Shown here piece after piece: positions 1 through 5,273 of a stretch of 7,513 nt of DNA. Source of the stretch: CAYQCH01 sp964415935 (GTDB lineage Bacteria > Patescibacteriota > Patescibacteriia > VMEV01 > CAYQCH01); contig CAYQCH010000037.1 of the NCBI GenBank assembly GCA_964415935.1, positions 1 through 7,513 of the forward strand. Reading direction: 5' to 3'. Under the pieces are notes generated by a model that made no database searches, had not been told where the DNA came from, and saw only the letters and a list, made by a program, of their open reading frames with translations. A program made the position numbers and the translations under genes. How positions within the stretch are numbered: position 1 is the stretch's first letter; the number at the start of each line of letters is the position of its first letter.

Positions 1-2
1 AC

Positions 3-341
3 ATGGAAAAGCATCAAGACCAGGAGTTCGTGGAAATGATCGTGAAAGCGATCGTGTCCCATCCTGAAGATGTGACTACGGATCGCACGGTCGACGAAAT
101 GGGCGTGCTCATCACGCTCAAGATCAATCCTGAGGACATGGGATACGTCATTGGACGCAGCGGCCAGACCGCCCGCGCCATTCGTACCCTCCTCAAGATT
201 GTCGGCGCCAAGAACAATGCGCGCGTCAACCTGAAGATCTACGAACCGGAAGGTTCCCGACGTCCTCGCAAGCCTCGCATGGAATCCAACATGGATTCTG
301 GCGAAGCTCTTGGCGGAGACATGCCGGACCTCAATATCTAG
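3..341 (+). CDS. khpA: KhpA-type KH-domain RNA-binding protein
   Basis: This 112-aa protein carries one type-II KH domain over about residues 8-80. It has the hallmark V-I-G-R-S-G loop (GxxG at residues 51-54), and on either side lie the strongly conserved stretches TVDEMGVL (29-36) and NNARVNLKIYEPEGS (71-85). In this family (YlqC/KhpA) the GxxG loop contacts single-stranded RNA. The protein usually pairs with KhpB/Jag and affects cell division and envelope synthesis in Gram-positives. The residues after about 85 form a charged, probably disordered tail (RRPRKPR, then acidic). The ATG at position 3 fits the usual start, about 20 residues before the PEDV motif. No ribosome binding site can be judged because the window begins 2 nt upstream. 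Elsewhere this gene typically follows rpsP, so rpsP may lie just outside the window. A terminator follows the stop by 10 nt. Confidence 0.93.
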   Translation: MEKHQDQEFVEMIVKAIVSHPEDVTTDRTVDEMGVLITLKINPEDMGYVIGRSGQTARAIRTLLKIVGAKNNARVNLKIYEPEGSRRPRKPRMESNMDSGEALGGDMPDLNI

Positions 342-351
342 CAGCAAGCAA

Positions 352-380
352 AAAAATCCCCCTTCCGCAGGGGGATTTTT
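352..380 (+). terminator. Intrinsic terminator of khpA
   Basis: A perfect 11-bp hairpin: AAAAATCCCCC (352-362), loop TTCCGCA (363-369), GGGGGATTTTT (370-380). An A-run on the left and a T-run on the right make it potentially active in both directions. It lies 10 nt after the khpA stop and separates khpA from the next gene. Confidence 0.93.
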
Positions 381-394
381 GTATGGGACATGCA

Positions 395-424
395 TTGACA
401 AGCGGCTTGTTTTCATTGTACGTT
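395..424 (+). promoter_or_regulatory. Candidate promoter of the 264-aa protein gene
   Basis: A consensus -35 TTGACA (395-400) is followed after 18 nt by TACGTT (419-424), which keeps the three most conserved -10 bases (T, A, last T). Transcription would start near 431, giving a leader of about 45 nt before the TTG start at 476. The -10 is weak, so this is a moderate call. The position just after a terminator supports it. Confidence 0.5.
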
Positions 425-475
425 TTGTCGATCCCTGGCCGAAGCCGGGGAGCATCCACAGACAAAGGGGGAACG

Positions 476-1270
476 TTGAAAATCAACTTTCGAGACTATT
501 TTGAACCGTGGGTGAAAGACGGCCGAGTGGGCCGGCCGGTTCAAGAGCTGTTCGCCTTGCTTGGGCGGCCGATTTCTTCCCAGGATCTCTGGCAGGTTCT
601 GGCCGAGACCCAACCTTGGCGGAGGCCGGCGAACGTGCGGCATGATGCCATGCGCAAGATTGCCGTCCGCGACGTCAGAACCCTGCGGGCGCTCCTAAAG
701 GAGCTTCGCATGCACGACGCTCTTCCGGAGCATGAGCCCTGTTTTGCGGCCGGCGTCGTGCTGGGAGGAACGCTGCAGAAGATGCGGCACCGATTGGCAG
801 CGTTGACCACGCAACAAATCCAGTGTCGCCGGCTGTATGTCTTGGCGTCAAATCGGCCTTTGCAGCCTGAAGAGAAGGACGCCTTCAGGGATCTCGGGGT
901 GCGTCCCGGAAAGACCGAAGCCGACGCCGCCTCATTCTTGCTCGCGACGACTGATCACCCCAAGGGGCAATCACTTGAAGTCGTTACGGCGCCGAACCGC
1001 GCGGATGGCAGTCCGGCGGACACGTACGAAACCGTCGTCCATTTTTTGCAGAGCGCGGCTGCGGAGGGGTCTGCCCTTTACGTCTCCCATCAGCCGAACG
1101 GCTTGCGCCAAATATTGACTGTGCGCCGGGCGTTTCTGTTCGCCAAGCGCAAGCCTGAGGGTGTTCACTTCACCCTCAACAGTTTTGGTCAGCCGCTGGA
1201 AACCATGACCGGCGTTATCCTCGACGAGGCCTGCCGGGTGCTCTATGAGCTTTCCCATCTGTCGATTTGA
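476..1270 (+). CDS. Unrecognised protein, possibly YdcF/SanA (DUF218)-like
   Basis: This gene encodes 264 aa from a TTG start at 476. I prefer that start to the in-frame ATG at 383 because AAAGGGGGA (464-472) lies just before it as a ribosome binding site. The ATG has none, is only 3 nt past the terminator, and would put the candidate promoter inside the gene. No family is certain. From the TTG, the order of short motifs resembles the DUF218 fold: a hydrophobic strand ending VVLGGT (94-99) followed by R-rich MRHR; RLYVLASNRPL (119-129); TEAD (147-150), where that family has sEa; ADTYETV (181-187), where it has nT.eN; and LYVSHQPNGLRQ (201-212), where it has vTs.yH..R. The family includes envelope-linked proteins of poorly known activity. 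There is no signal peptide or membrane segment, unlike SanA, so the protein is probably cytoplasmic. The resemblance is from memory and could be chance. The stop is TGA. Confidence 0.72.
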   Translation: MKINFRDYFEPWVKDGRVGRPVQELFALLGRPISSQDLWQVLAETQPWRRPANVRHDAMRKIAVRDVRTLRALLKELRMHDALPEHEPCFAAGVVLGGTLQKMRHRLAALTTQQIQCRRLYVLASNRPLQPEEKDAFRDLGVRPGKTEADAASFLLATTDHPKGQSLEVVTAPNRADGSPADTYETVVHFLQSAAAEGSALYVSHQPNGLRQILTVRRAFLFAKRKPEGVHFTLNSFGQPLETMTGVILDEACRVLYELSHLSI

Positions 1271-1280
1271 ACGGCCATCG

Positions 1281-1325
1281 CGCCGCTCGGTTCCCCTCAG
1301 GAGCCGGGCGGCGTTTCTTTATTAC
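1281..1325 (+). terminator. Intrinsic terminator after the 264-aa protein gene
   Basis: A 14-bp hairpin pairs CGCCGCTCGGTTCC (1281-1294) with GGAGCCGGGCGGCG (1300-1313). It contains two U-G wobbles and has a 5-nt loop, CCTCA. A T-rich tail, TTTCTTTATT, follows directly. It starts 10 nt after the TGA stop. Confidence 0.88.
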
Positions 1326-1332
1326 GGCGGCC

Positions 1333-1361
1333 TTGACTTTGGCCCGGTTTTCCGCTATTCT
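1333..1361 (+). promoter_or_regulatory. Promoter of the 104-aa protein gene
   Basis: TTGACT (1333-1338), a 17-nt spacer, then TATTCT (1356-1361). This is a good sigma-70-type match. The start would be near 1368, giving a leader of about 44 nt. It follows the preceding terminator directly, as expected for a separate transcription unit. Confidence 0.7.
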
Positions 1362-1411
1362 TTTGGGCCGATCCGCATGGTGCGGGTTCGCATTGCGAAA
1401 GGGAGAACCGC

Positions 1412-1726
1412 ATGGCCTCACCTATCGAGCGCGGGGTCTTTCTGCTGCTTGAGCTGGGTGGCCTGAACGGTCACCCGCGCAAGCTCACAGACGAAGAGGA
1501 AGCTTGGCTGGCCAGCGTGTTGCTGGAGCAGGTCAAGCAGGCAGCCGGCGGCGATCATGACCGGCAGGCGCAGGCGGTGCAGACGATCGGCAAGATCGTC
1601 AACAAGACGCGCAGCGCCGGGCGAATCGCCGGTCTGGTGCAGACATACGTCGACCGCCTGGAGCCGAGCAACGACGTCCGCGAGTTGTGGAGCCGCATGC
1701 GCGGCATCCTCATCCTGGATGCGTAG
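1412..1726 (+). CDS. Small helical protein of unknown function (104 aa)
   Basis: I do not recognise this family. The ATG at 1412 has a good ribosome binding site, AAAGGGAG (1398-1405), at normal spacing. A promoter lies upstream and a hairpin terminator downstream, so it is very likely a real single gene. The N-terminus has a short hydrophobic stretch, GVFLLLELGGL (8-18), which is too short and too acidic for a clear membrane span. The rest looks all-helical: TDEEEAWLASVLLEQVKQA (26-44), then QAQAVQTIGKIVNKTRSAGRIAGLVQTYVDRLE (52-84), then VRELWSRMRGILILD (89-103). The basic middle (KIVNKTRSAGR) could bind nucleic acid or a partner, but no motif proves this. There are no cysteines, so no zinc-binding site. 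It could belong to a lineage-restricted family; nearby genes give no functional hint. Confidence 0.75.
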   Translation: MASPIERGVFLLLELGGLNGHPRKLTDEEEAWLASVLLEQVKQAAGGDHDRQAQAVQTIGKIVNKTRSAGRIAGLVQTYVDRLEPSNDVRELWSRMRGILILDA

Positions 1727-1732
1727 CCTCCG

Positions 1733-1741
1733 TGCTACAAT
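1733..1741 (+). promoter_or_regulatory. Extended -10 promoter of the 510-aa protein gene
   Basis: TG-C-TACAAT (1733-1741) is an extended -10 element with 5 of 6 consensus bases in the hexamer. The -35 region (about 1713-1718, TCCTGG) is poor, as is common when the TGn extension is present. Transcription would start near 1748. The -10 box overlaps the left arm of the terminator at 1739-1782. Confidence 0.55.
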
Positions 1742-1782
1742 GCCCGAGTAAGCTTAAACGGCTGCTCGGGCATTCATTTTTT
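1739..1782 (+). terminator. Intrinsic terminator of the 104-aa protein gene
   Basis: A perfect 10-bp stem pairs AATGCCCGAG (1739-1748) with CTCGGGCATT (1765-1774) across a 16-nt loop, followed by a T-rich tail ending in six Ts (1777-1782). It begins 12 nt after the TAG stop, and its tail abuts the ATG of the next gene at 1783. Confidence 0.8.
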
Positions 1783-3315
1783 ATGGCAACAGAATCAGCG
1801 CGGCTGCGCCTGCCAGAACAGGCGCGTACGCCGGAGGTCGTCGAATATACCCGTCGGGAAATTGCCGACGACTGGCTCAACAATTTGCATACTGATGCGG
1901 AAGCCTTTTACCGTGCATTGCCCGCTGCGGATGAAGCCATTCGTGACAATTGGCGGCGAGACGTGGAAAACCATCCGTTTGAAATCGACGAAGAGGAATT
2001 GCTCGGCGACTTTACGCAGGTATTAGACCTGCGCGAGGAAAGCGATGAGAATATTCAGCGCCTCAAACGCAAATTGCTGATCGATCTTGTTGAGCACCGC
2101 GTCCGCCCGTTCGCGCAGCGGGCCGGCGTGCCAGCTGAAGCGTTTGCGCTTGGCATGATTGATGAAGCCAAGGCGTTTGGGAACGGCCCGTTGCATGTCT
2201 TGCGGGACCAGGTCCGGCGTCCGTTTGAAGACGAGGCGCGCAAGGATCGCGCCCTGGCCCAAGCCGCGCGCGACGCAGCCGCGCATGCCGTTCCCGAGGC
2301 AGTGATGGTGTTTTTGCTGCAAAAAGAAGAGGCGCGGAGAGCGGGGGAGAAGGACCCCAAAACATTTGGCCCGGAGGAAATTTCCTGGTTGCGCGAAAAC
2401 CCCTCCTTATTGATTATGCAGGCGCGCAACGTTGATCCGGACACCGCCGACATTAATACGGTCAAAGAGCGCGCGGGATTTCCTCCAAAGGAGGCTGCGT
2501 ACGTGCTTTCCTGGCTGCGGCAAGCCGGGGATAGCTTGTCGCCAGAACGTTTGCGTGAAGCGATGGAACAGACCTTTCCCAAGAAAGCCTTTGAAGACGA
2601 CCAGAAGCGTGCCGCATTCCGCCGTGTCATGGTGCTGCTGGAGGGGTATCCGCAAAGCATGCATACGCCCGAGGACATCGGCTTGCCGTCGGAGCTTGAA
2701 CGGGACGGGCGGCCGCTGCGCATGTTCAAGCAGCTGCGCCGCGCCATCGACGAAGACGCCGCATCTATCCCAACCATCCGCGTGCGCAACCAGGAGCATA
2801 CCCGCTTCCAGGATCGCGCCGCGAAAGACTACAACCATGCCATGGAGGTGTATGCCAAACAGACCTTGCCACAGACCTTTGTGCGGGTGATCCATGAGTA
2901 CAACGTGTTTGCGAACGCGCAGGACATGCAAGCGCGACAGCAGGCGGCGCGGCGCATGGCCGGGCACCTGACCGAACGGCTGCTGGAGCTGACGGATCTG
3001 GATGCAGACGAGCGGGGGCGCATGGATATCCGCGACGAGGCGCATGCCGAGCAGGCAGCCGCGACGGCCGCCCGCAACCTGATGCCGTTTTTTGAGGGGA
3101 TGCATCGCACCTGGCATGGCGACGGCCAGCAAGTCAGTGCATTCCTGCGCGAGATGGAGCCGTATGTGCAGGATATGCTTCGCTATCGTTTGCTCAATGC
3201 GTTTTATACGCGCGAGATGGAAGACGGATCTCTGGAAGCCGCGGAAAAGTACGGCACCCGCCGCAAGCTGGTCGTCTCCGCCATAGACAGGCTCAAACGC
3301 CAGGCGGCGGCATAA
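1783..3315 (+). CDS. Large charged helical protein of unknown function (510 aa)
   Basis: I do not recognise this family. The ATG at 1783 is preferred over the in-frame ATG at 1687, because the earlier start would overlap the 104-aa gene and read through the terminator and promoter. No Shine-Dalgarno sequence stands before 1783; the preceding bases are the T-run of the terminator. The protein is soluble, with no signal peptide or membrane span, and is very rich in Ala, Arg, Glu and Asp. Most of it should be helical. One stretch around residues 160-205, with repeated Ala/Arg/Glu, could form a coiled coil. There are no cysteines and no catalytic signature I can name. A region near the middle (LSPERLREAMEQTFPKKAFEDDQKRAAFRRVMVLL) looks like consecutive amphipathic helices. 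It ends in two adjacent stops, TAA TAA. A structural or scaffolding role is possible but unproven. Long open frames on the opposite strand are side effects of GC-biased codons. Confidence 0.78.
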   Translation: MATESARLRLPEQARTPEVVEYTRREIADDWLNNLHTDAEAFYRALPAADEAIRDNWRRDVENHPFEIDEEELLGDFTQVLDLREESDENIQRLKRKLLIDLVEHRVRPFAQRAGVPAEAFALGMIDEAKAFGNGPLHVLRDQVRRPFEDEARKDRALAQAARDAAAHAVPEAVMVFLLQKEEARRAGEKDPKTFGPEEISWLRENPSLLIMQARNVDPDTADINTVKERAGFPPKEAAYVLSWLRQAGDSLSPERLREAMEQTFPKKAFEDDQKRAAFRRVMVLLEGYPQSMHTPEDIGLPSELERDGRPLRMFKQLRRAIDEDAASIPTIRVRNQEHTRFQDRAAKDYNHAMEVYAKQTLPQTFVRVIHEYNVFANAQDMQARQQAARRMAGHLTERLLELTDLDADERGRMDIRDEAHAEQAAATAARNLMPFFEGMHRTWHGDGQQVSAFLREMEPYVQDMLRYRLLNAFYTREMEDGSLEAAEKYGTRRKLVVSAIDRLKRQAAA

Positions 3316-3319
3316 TAAG

Positions 3320-3348
3320 TTGACGGTCCGTCAAAATAGCCGTAGTCT
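3320..3348 (+). promoter_or_regulatory. Promoter of trmD with a palindrome over the -35
   Basis: TTGACG (3320-3325), a 17-nt spacer, then TAGTCT (3343-3348) form a reasonable sigma-70-type promoter. Transcription would start near 3355, about 2 nt before the ATG at 3357. The -35 lies inside the perfect inverted repeat TTGACGG-T-CCGTCAA (3320-3334), which could bind a dimeric regulator. No T-run follows the repeat, so it is not a terminator. Confidence 0.55.
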
Positions 3349-3356
3349 CTTTTGAT

Positions 3357-4061
3357 ATGCCAAAGATCCATTTCGATATTTTGACCTTGTTTCCGCACAT
3401 GATCGAGCCGTACGTGCAGGACTCGATTTTAAAGCGCGCGCAGGAAAAAGGCCTGGTCAGCGTCGCATTGCATGACTGGCGCCAGTTTGCCGCGGACAAG
3501 CACAAGCACGTTGATGACACGGTGTATGGCGGCGGCAGCGGCATGTTGCTGAAAGTTGATCCCATCGTGGCGCAGCTGCAGGCCATCGATGCGCTGAAAG
3601 CCCGCCCGCCGCGGCGGGCAGGCCGCAAGACGCGCGTCATTATGATGTCGCCGGATGGAAAGAAGTTCAATCACAAACAGGCCGTCCGTCTCGCCGCCAA
3701 ATATGACCGCATCGTGCTGATTGCCGGGCGGTATGAAGGGTTTGACGCGCGCGTGGAAGAATTTGTCGATGAAAAAATGTCTATTGGCCCGTACGTGCTT
3801 TCGGGCGGGGAGCTGCCGGCGCTCGTTATTATGGAAGCCGTCAGCCGACAGATACCCGGCGTGCTGGGACATTCCGAAGAAGCCGTGGCCAATGAAACGT
3901 TTGCGGAGGGAACCAACGTTGGCGAGTATCCGCAATACACGCGTCCTGACGTATACGTGGCGCCGGATGGCCGTGAATTAAAAGTGCCGGAGGTACTGCT
4001 CTCCGGCGACCATGCCAGGATCAAAGCCTGGCGGGAAGAGAATAAAAGGAAGCTGCGTTAA
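3357..4061 (+). CDS. trmD: tRNA (guanine-37-N1)-methyltransferase TrmD
   Basis: TrmD uses S-adenosylmethionine to methylate G37 next to the anticodon of tRNAs reading CNN codons, preventing +1 frameshifts. This 234-aa protein has the expected marks: FDILTLFP at the N-terminus (6-13), DDTVYGGGSGML (53-64), GRYEGFD (124-130) and SIGPYVLSGGELPAL (142-156) forming the trefoil knot that holds SAM, VSRQIPGVLGH (162-172), YPQYTRP (191-197) and VPEVLLSGDHARI. Three points are odd. The residue aligning with catalytic Asp169 of E. coli TrmD appears to be Glu180 (NETFAEG), in a segment one residue longer. The C-terminal helical extension after the W-R of KAWREENKRKLR is missing. An Arg/Pro-rich insert (83-90) is encoded by a 16-bp palindrome. 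No Shine-Dalgarno sequence is visible and the mRNA may be leaderless. The stop overlaps the stop of the convergent glycosyltransferase gene. Confidence 0.96.
   Translation: MPKIHFDILTLFPHMIEPYVQDSILKRAQEKGLVSVALHDWRQFAADKHKHVDDTVYGGGSGMLLKVDPIVAQLQAIDALKARPPRRAGRKTRVIMMSPDGKKFNHKQAVRLAAKYDRIVLIAGRYEGFDARVEEFVDEKMSIGPYVLSGGELPALVIMEAVSRQIPGVLGHSEEAVANETFAEGTNVGEYPQYTRPDVYVAPDGRELKVPEVLLSGDHARIKAWREENKRKLR
3604..3619. repeat. 16-bp perfect GC palindrome inside trmD
   Basis: GCCCGCCGCGGCGGGC is a perfect palindrome within the trmD coding region. It encodes the R-P-P-R-R-A-G segment between the N-terminal part and the VIMMSPDG strand, where E. coli TrmD has a shorter, unrelated linker. A related 10-nt string (GCCCGCCCGC at 3600-3609) recurs as its reverse complement at 5201-5210 between genes. 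Confidence 0.6.
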
Positions 4062-5152
4062 CCTGCGGTGCGCCCGTCAACCACTTCCTTCATCCGTTCT
4101 ACAAACACGTCCTCTCGAAACCGGTCTGCCTTTTGCTGGCAGGCTGTTTTCATTTCTAAGCAGCGTGCGGGCGAGAGGTATTCCACGCCGCGCATGATGT
4201 CTTCCACTGAAGGGTTAGCAGGCAACAGATATCCGTCCTTTTCATGGTCAATCGTTTCGCGCAGGCCACCTTCGGCCACGCCCAGGCACGGTTTGCCGGC
4301 GGCCATGCCTTCCAGCACGGTCATGCCAAAGTCTTCGTCTTTGGGGATGTATACATTGGCGATGCAATTACCGACCAGCGTCTTTAAATCGTCATCGGAT
4401 ACGCGGCCGACATACTGTATATTAGGAGCGTTTTTGATGATCTCTTTCAACCGCTCCACTTCCGTACCGGTTGAAGCTATAACCAATTTTTTGTCAGGCA
4501 TGCGTTTGAACGCTTCGGCAATGTCTGTCACGCGTTTCACCAGATCAACGCGCGCATAGGAAAGATAGTAATCCTGTTGCCCGAGCCATTGGAACTTTTT
4601 CGTATCGATGGGCGGATAGACAATGACGGAATCGCGGCCCAGGTATTTTTTAACGCGGTCTTGGATGGTTTTTGAATTGGCGACGATCACGTCAACGTGT
4701 TGTAAGTCGCGTTCGTAATTAAATCGGATGAAGGCGCAAAAGATGCGGTAGGCAAGCGCTTTCCACCACGGCATGCGCGAGAGGTAAAATTCGTACAAGT
4801 CGTAGGCATTGCGAATGGGCGTGTGGCAATAAAAAATGGTGCGGGCGTCCGGACGGCAGTTGCGAGCGGCCTGGATGCAGTTGGCGGAGAAGATGGCCAC
4901 ATCGTAGTCACGCAGCCATTTGGTGCGGCGGCGAAACCACCATTGTATGGCGAGGTAGCGAAAGCCGGGATAGTTTACTTCATGGCCGAGCGTTTCGCAT
5001 TCAACGCCGAATTCTTCCGGATCAAACACGCCCGGCGCGCGAAAGCCCACCACCAGTTTGCTTTTCAACGCCCGCGCCAACGTCAAAACCAGGCGCTCGC
5101 CGCCCCCTTTATGTTGCAGATAGTCGTGCAGGATGATGGTCCGTTTTTCCAT
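4058..5152 (-). CDS. GT4-family glycosyltransferase, WbaZ-like mannosyltransferase type
   Basis: This 364-aa GT-B enzyme probably transfers a sugar (mannose in characterised relatives) from a nucleotide donor during surface polysaccharide or glycan synthesis at the inner face of the membrane. The N-terminal domain opens with HDYLQHKGGGERLV (9-22), the glycine-rich acceptor-side loop, and contains FYCHTPIRNAYDLY (107-120), typical of the WbaZ-like subgroup. A linker, VANSKTIQDRVKKYLG (157-172), leads to VIVYPPID (176-183). The C-terminal donor domain has YLSYARVDLVKR (196-207, with the phosphate-binding R/K), YVGRVSDDDL (247-256) and the E-x7-E motif from E273 to E281 (EDFGMTVLE), followed by GGLRETI. 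No signal peptide or membrane helix is present. The start is well placed before the first motif. The gene lies alone on the minus strand, facing trmD, with no terminator visible between them. No other glycan genes are in the window, so donor and acceptor are unknown. The coding sequence looks less GC-rich than its right-hand neighbour. Confidence 0.93.
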   Translation of the reverse strand: MEKRTIILHDYLQHKGGGERLVLTLARALKSKLVVGFRAPGVFDPEEFGVECETLGHEVNYPGFRYLAIQWWFRRRTKWLRDYDVAIFSANCIQAARNCRPDARTIFYCHTPIRNAYDLYEFYLSRMPWWKALAYRIFCAFIRFNYERDLQHVDVIVANSKTIQDRVKKYLGRDSVIVYPPIDTKKFQWLGQQDYYLSYARVDLVKRVTDIAEAFKRMPDKKLVIASTGTEVERLKEIIKNAPNIQYVGRVSDDDLKTLVGNCIANVYIPKDEDFGMTVLEGMAAGKPCLGVAEGGLRETIDHEKDGYLLPANPSVEDIMRGVEYLSPARCLEMKTACQQKADRFREDVFVERMKEVVDGRTAG

Positions 5153-5158
5153 GGGTTC

Positions 5159-5187
5159 ATTCTACGGCCGGAGGCTCTTCCTATCAA
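5159..5187 (-). promoter_or_regulatory. Promoter of the glycosyltransferase gene, probably leaderless
   Basis: On the minus strand, TTGATA (5187-5182), a 17-nt spacer and TAGAAT (5164-5159) match the sigma-70 consensus well. Six bases, GAACCC, then separate the -10 from the ATG at 5152, so the usual start site falls on the start codon. No Shine-Dalgarno sequence is found close to the ATG; the nearest purine run (AGGAAG) is over 20 nt away. Confidence 0.65.
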
Positions 5188-5211
5188 CACAGCCAAGAAA
5201 GCGGGCGGGCA

Positions 5212-5242
5212 TTGACATTCTTTCAGCAGGCGTGATTATATA
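5212..5242 (+). promoter_or_regulatory. Promoter of the 300-aa protein gene
   Basis: A perfect TTGACA (5212-5217) is followed by the AT-rich stretch ATTATATA (5235-5242). The best -10 readings are TTATAT at 18-nt spacing with a TGn extension (TG at 5233-5234), or TATATA at 19-nt spacing. Transcription would start near 5248, about 25 nt before the GTG. The same bases read TATAAT on the minus strand (5240-5235), without a fitting -35. Confidence 0.65.
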
Positions 5243-5273
5243 GGGTGTCTTTCACGTATATCGGAGGGGAACC

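Noticed and set aside
383..475. ATG start at 383 for the 264-aa protein
   Set aside because: It has no ribosome binding site, lies 3 nt after a terminator and includes the candidate promoter. The TTG at 476 has AAAGGGGGA at the right distance.
1268..1270. UGA read as glycine (code 25)
   Set aside because: TGA ends the 264-aa gene 10 nt before a clear terminator, so it is a real stop here.
2055..3132. Two long minus-strand frames (about 240 codons each) opposite the 510-aa gene
   Set aside because: They overlap each other in different frames, lack ribosome binding sites, and have Ser/Arg-rich or His-rich sequences typical of antisense shadows.
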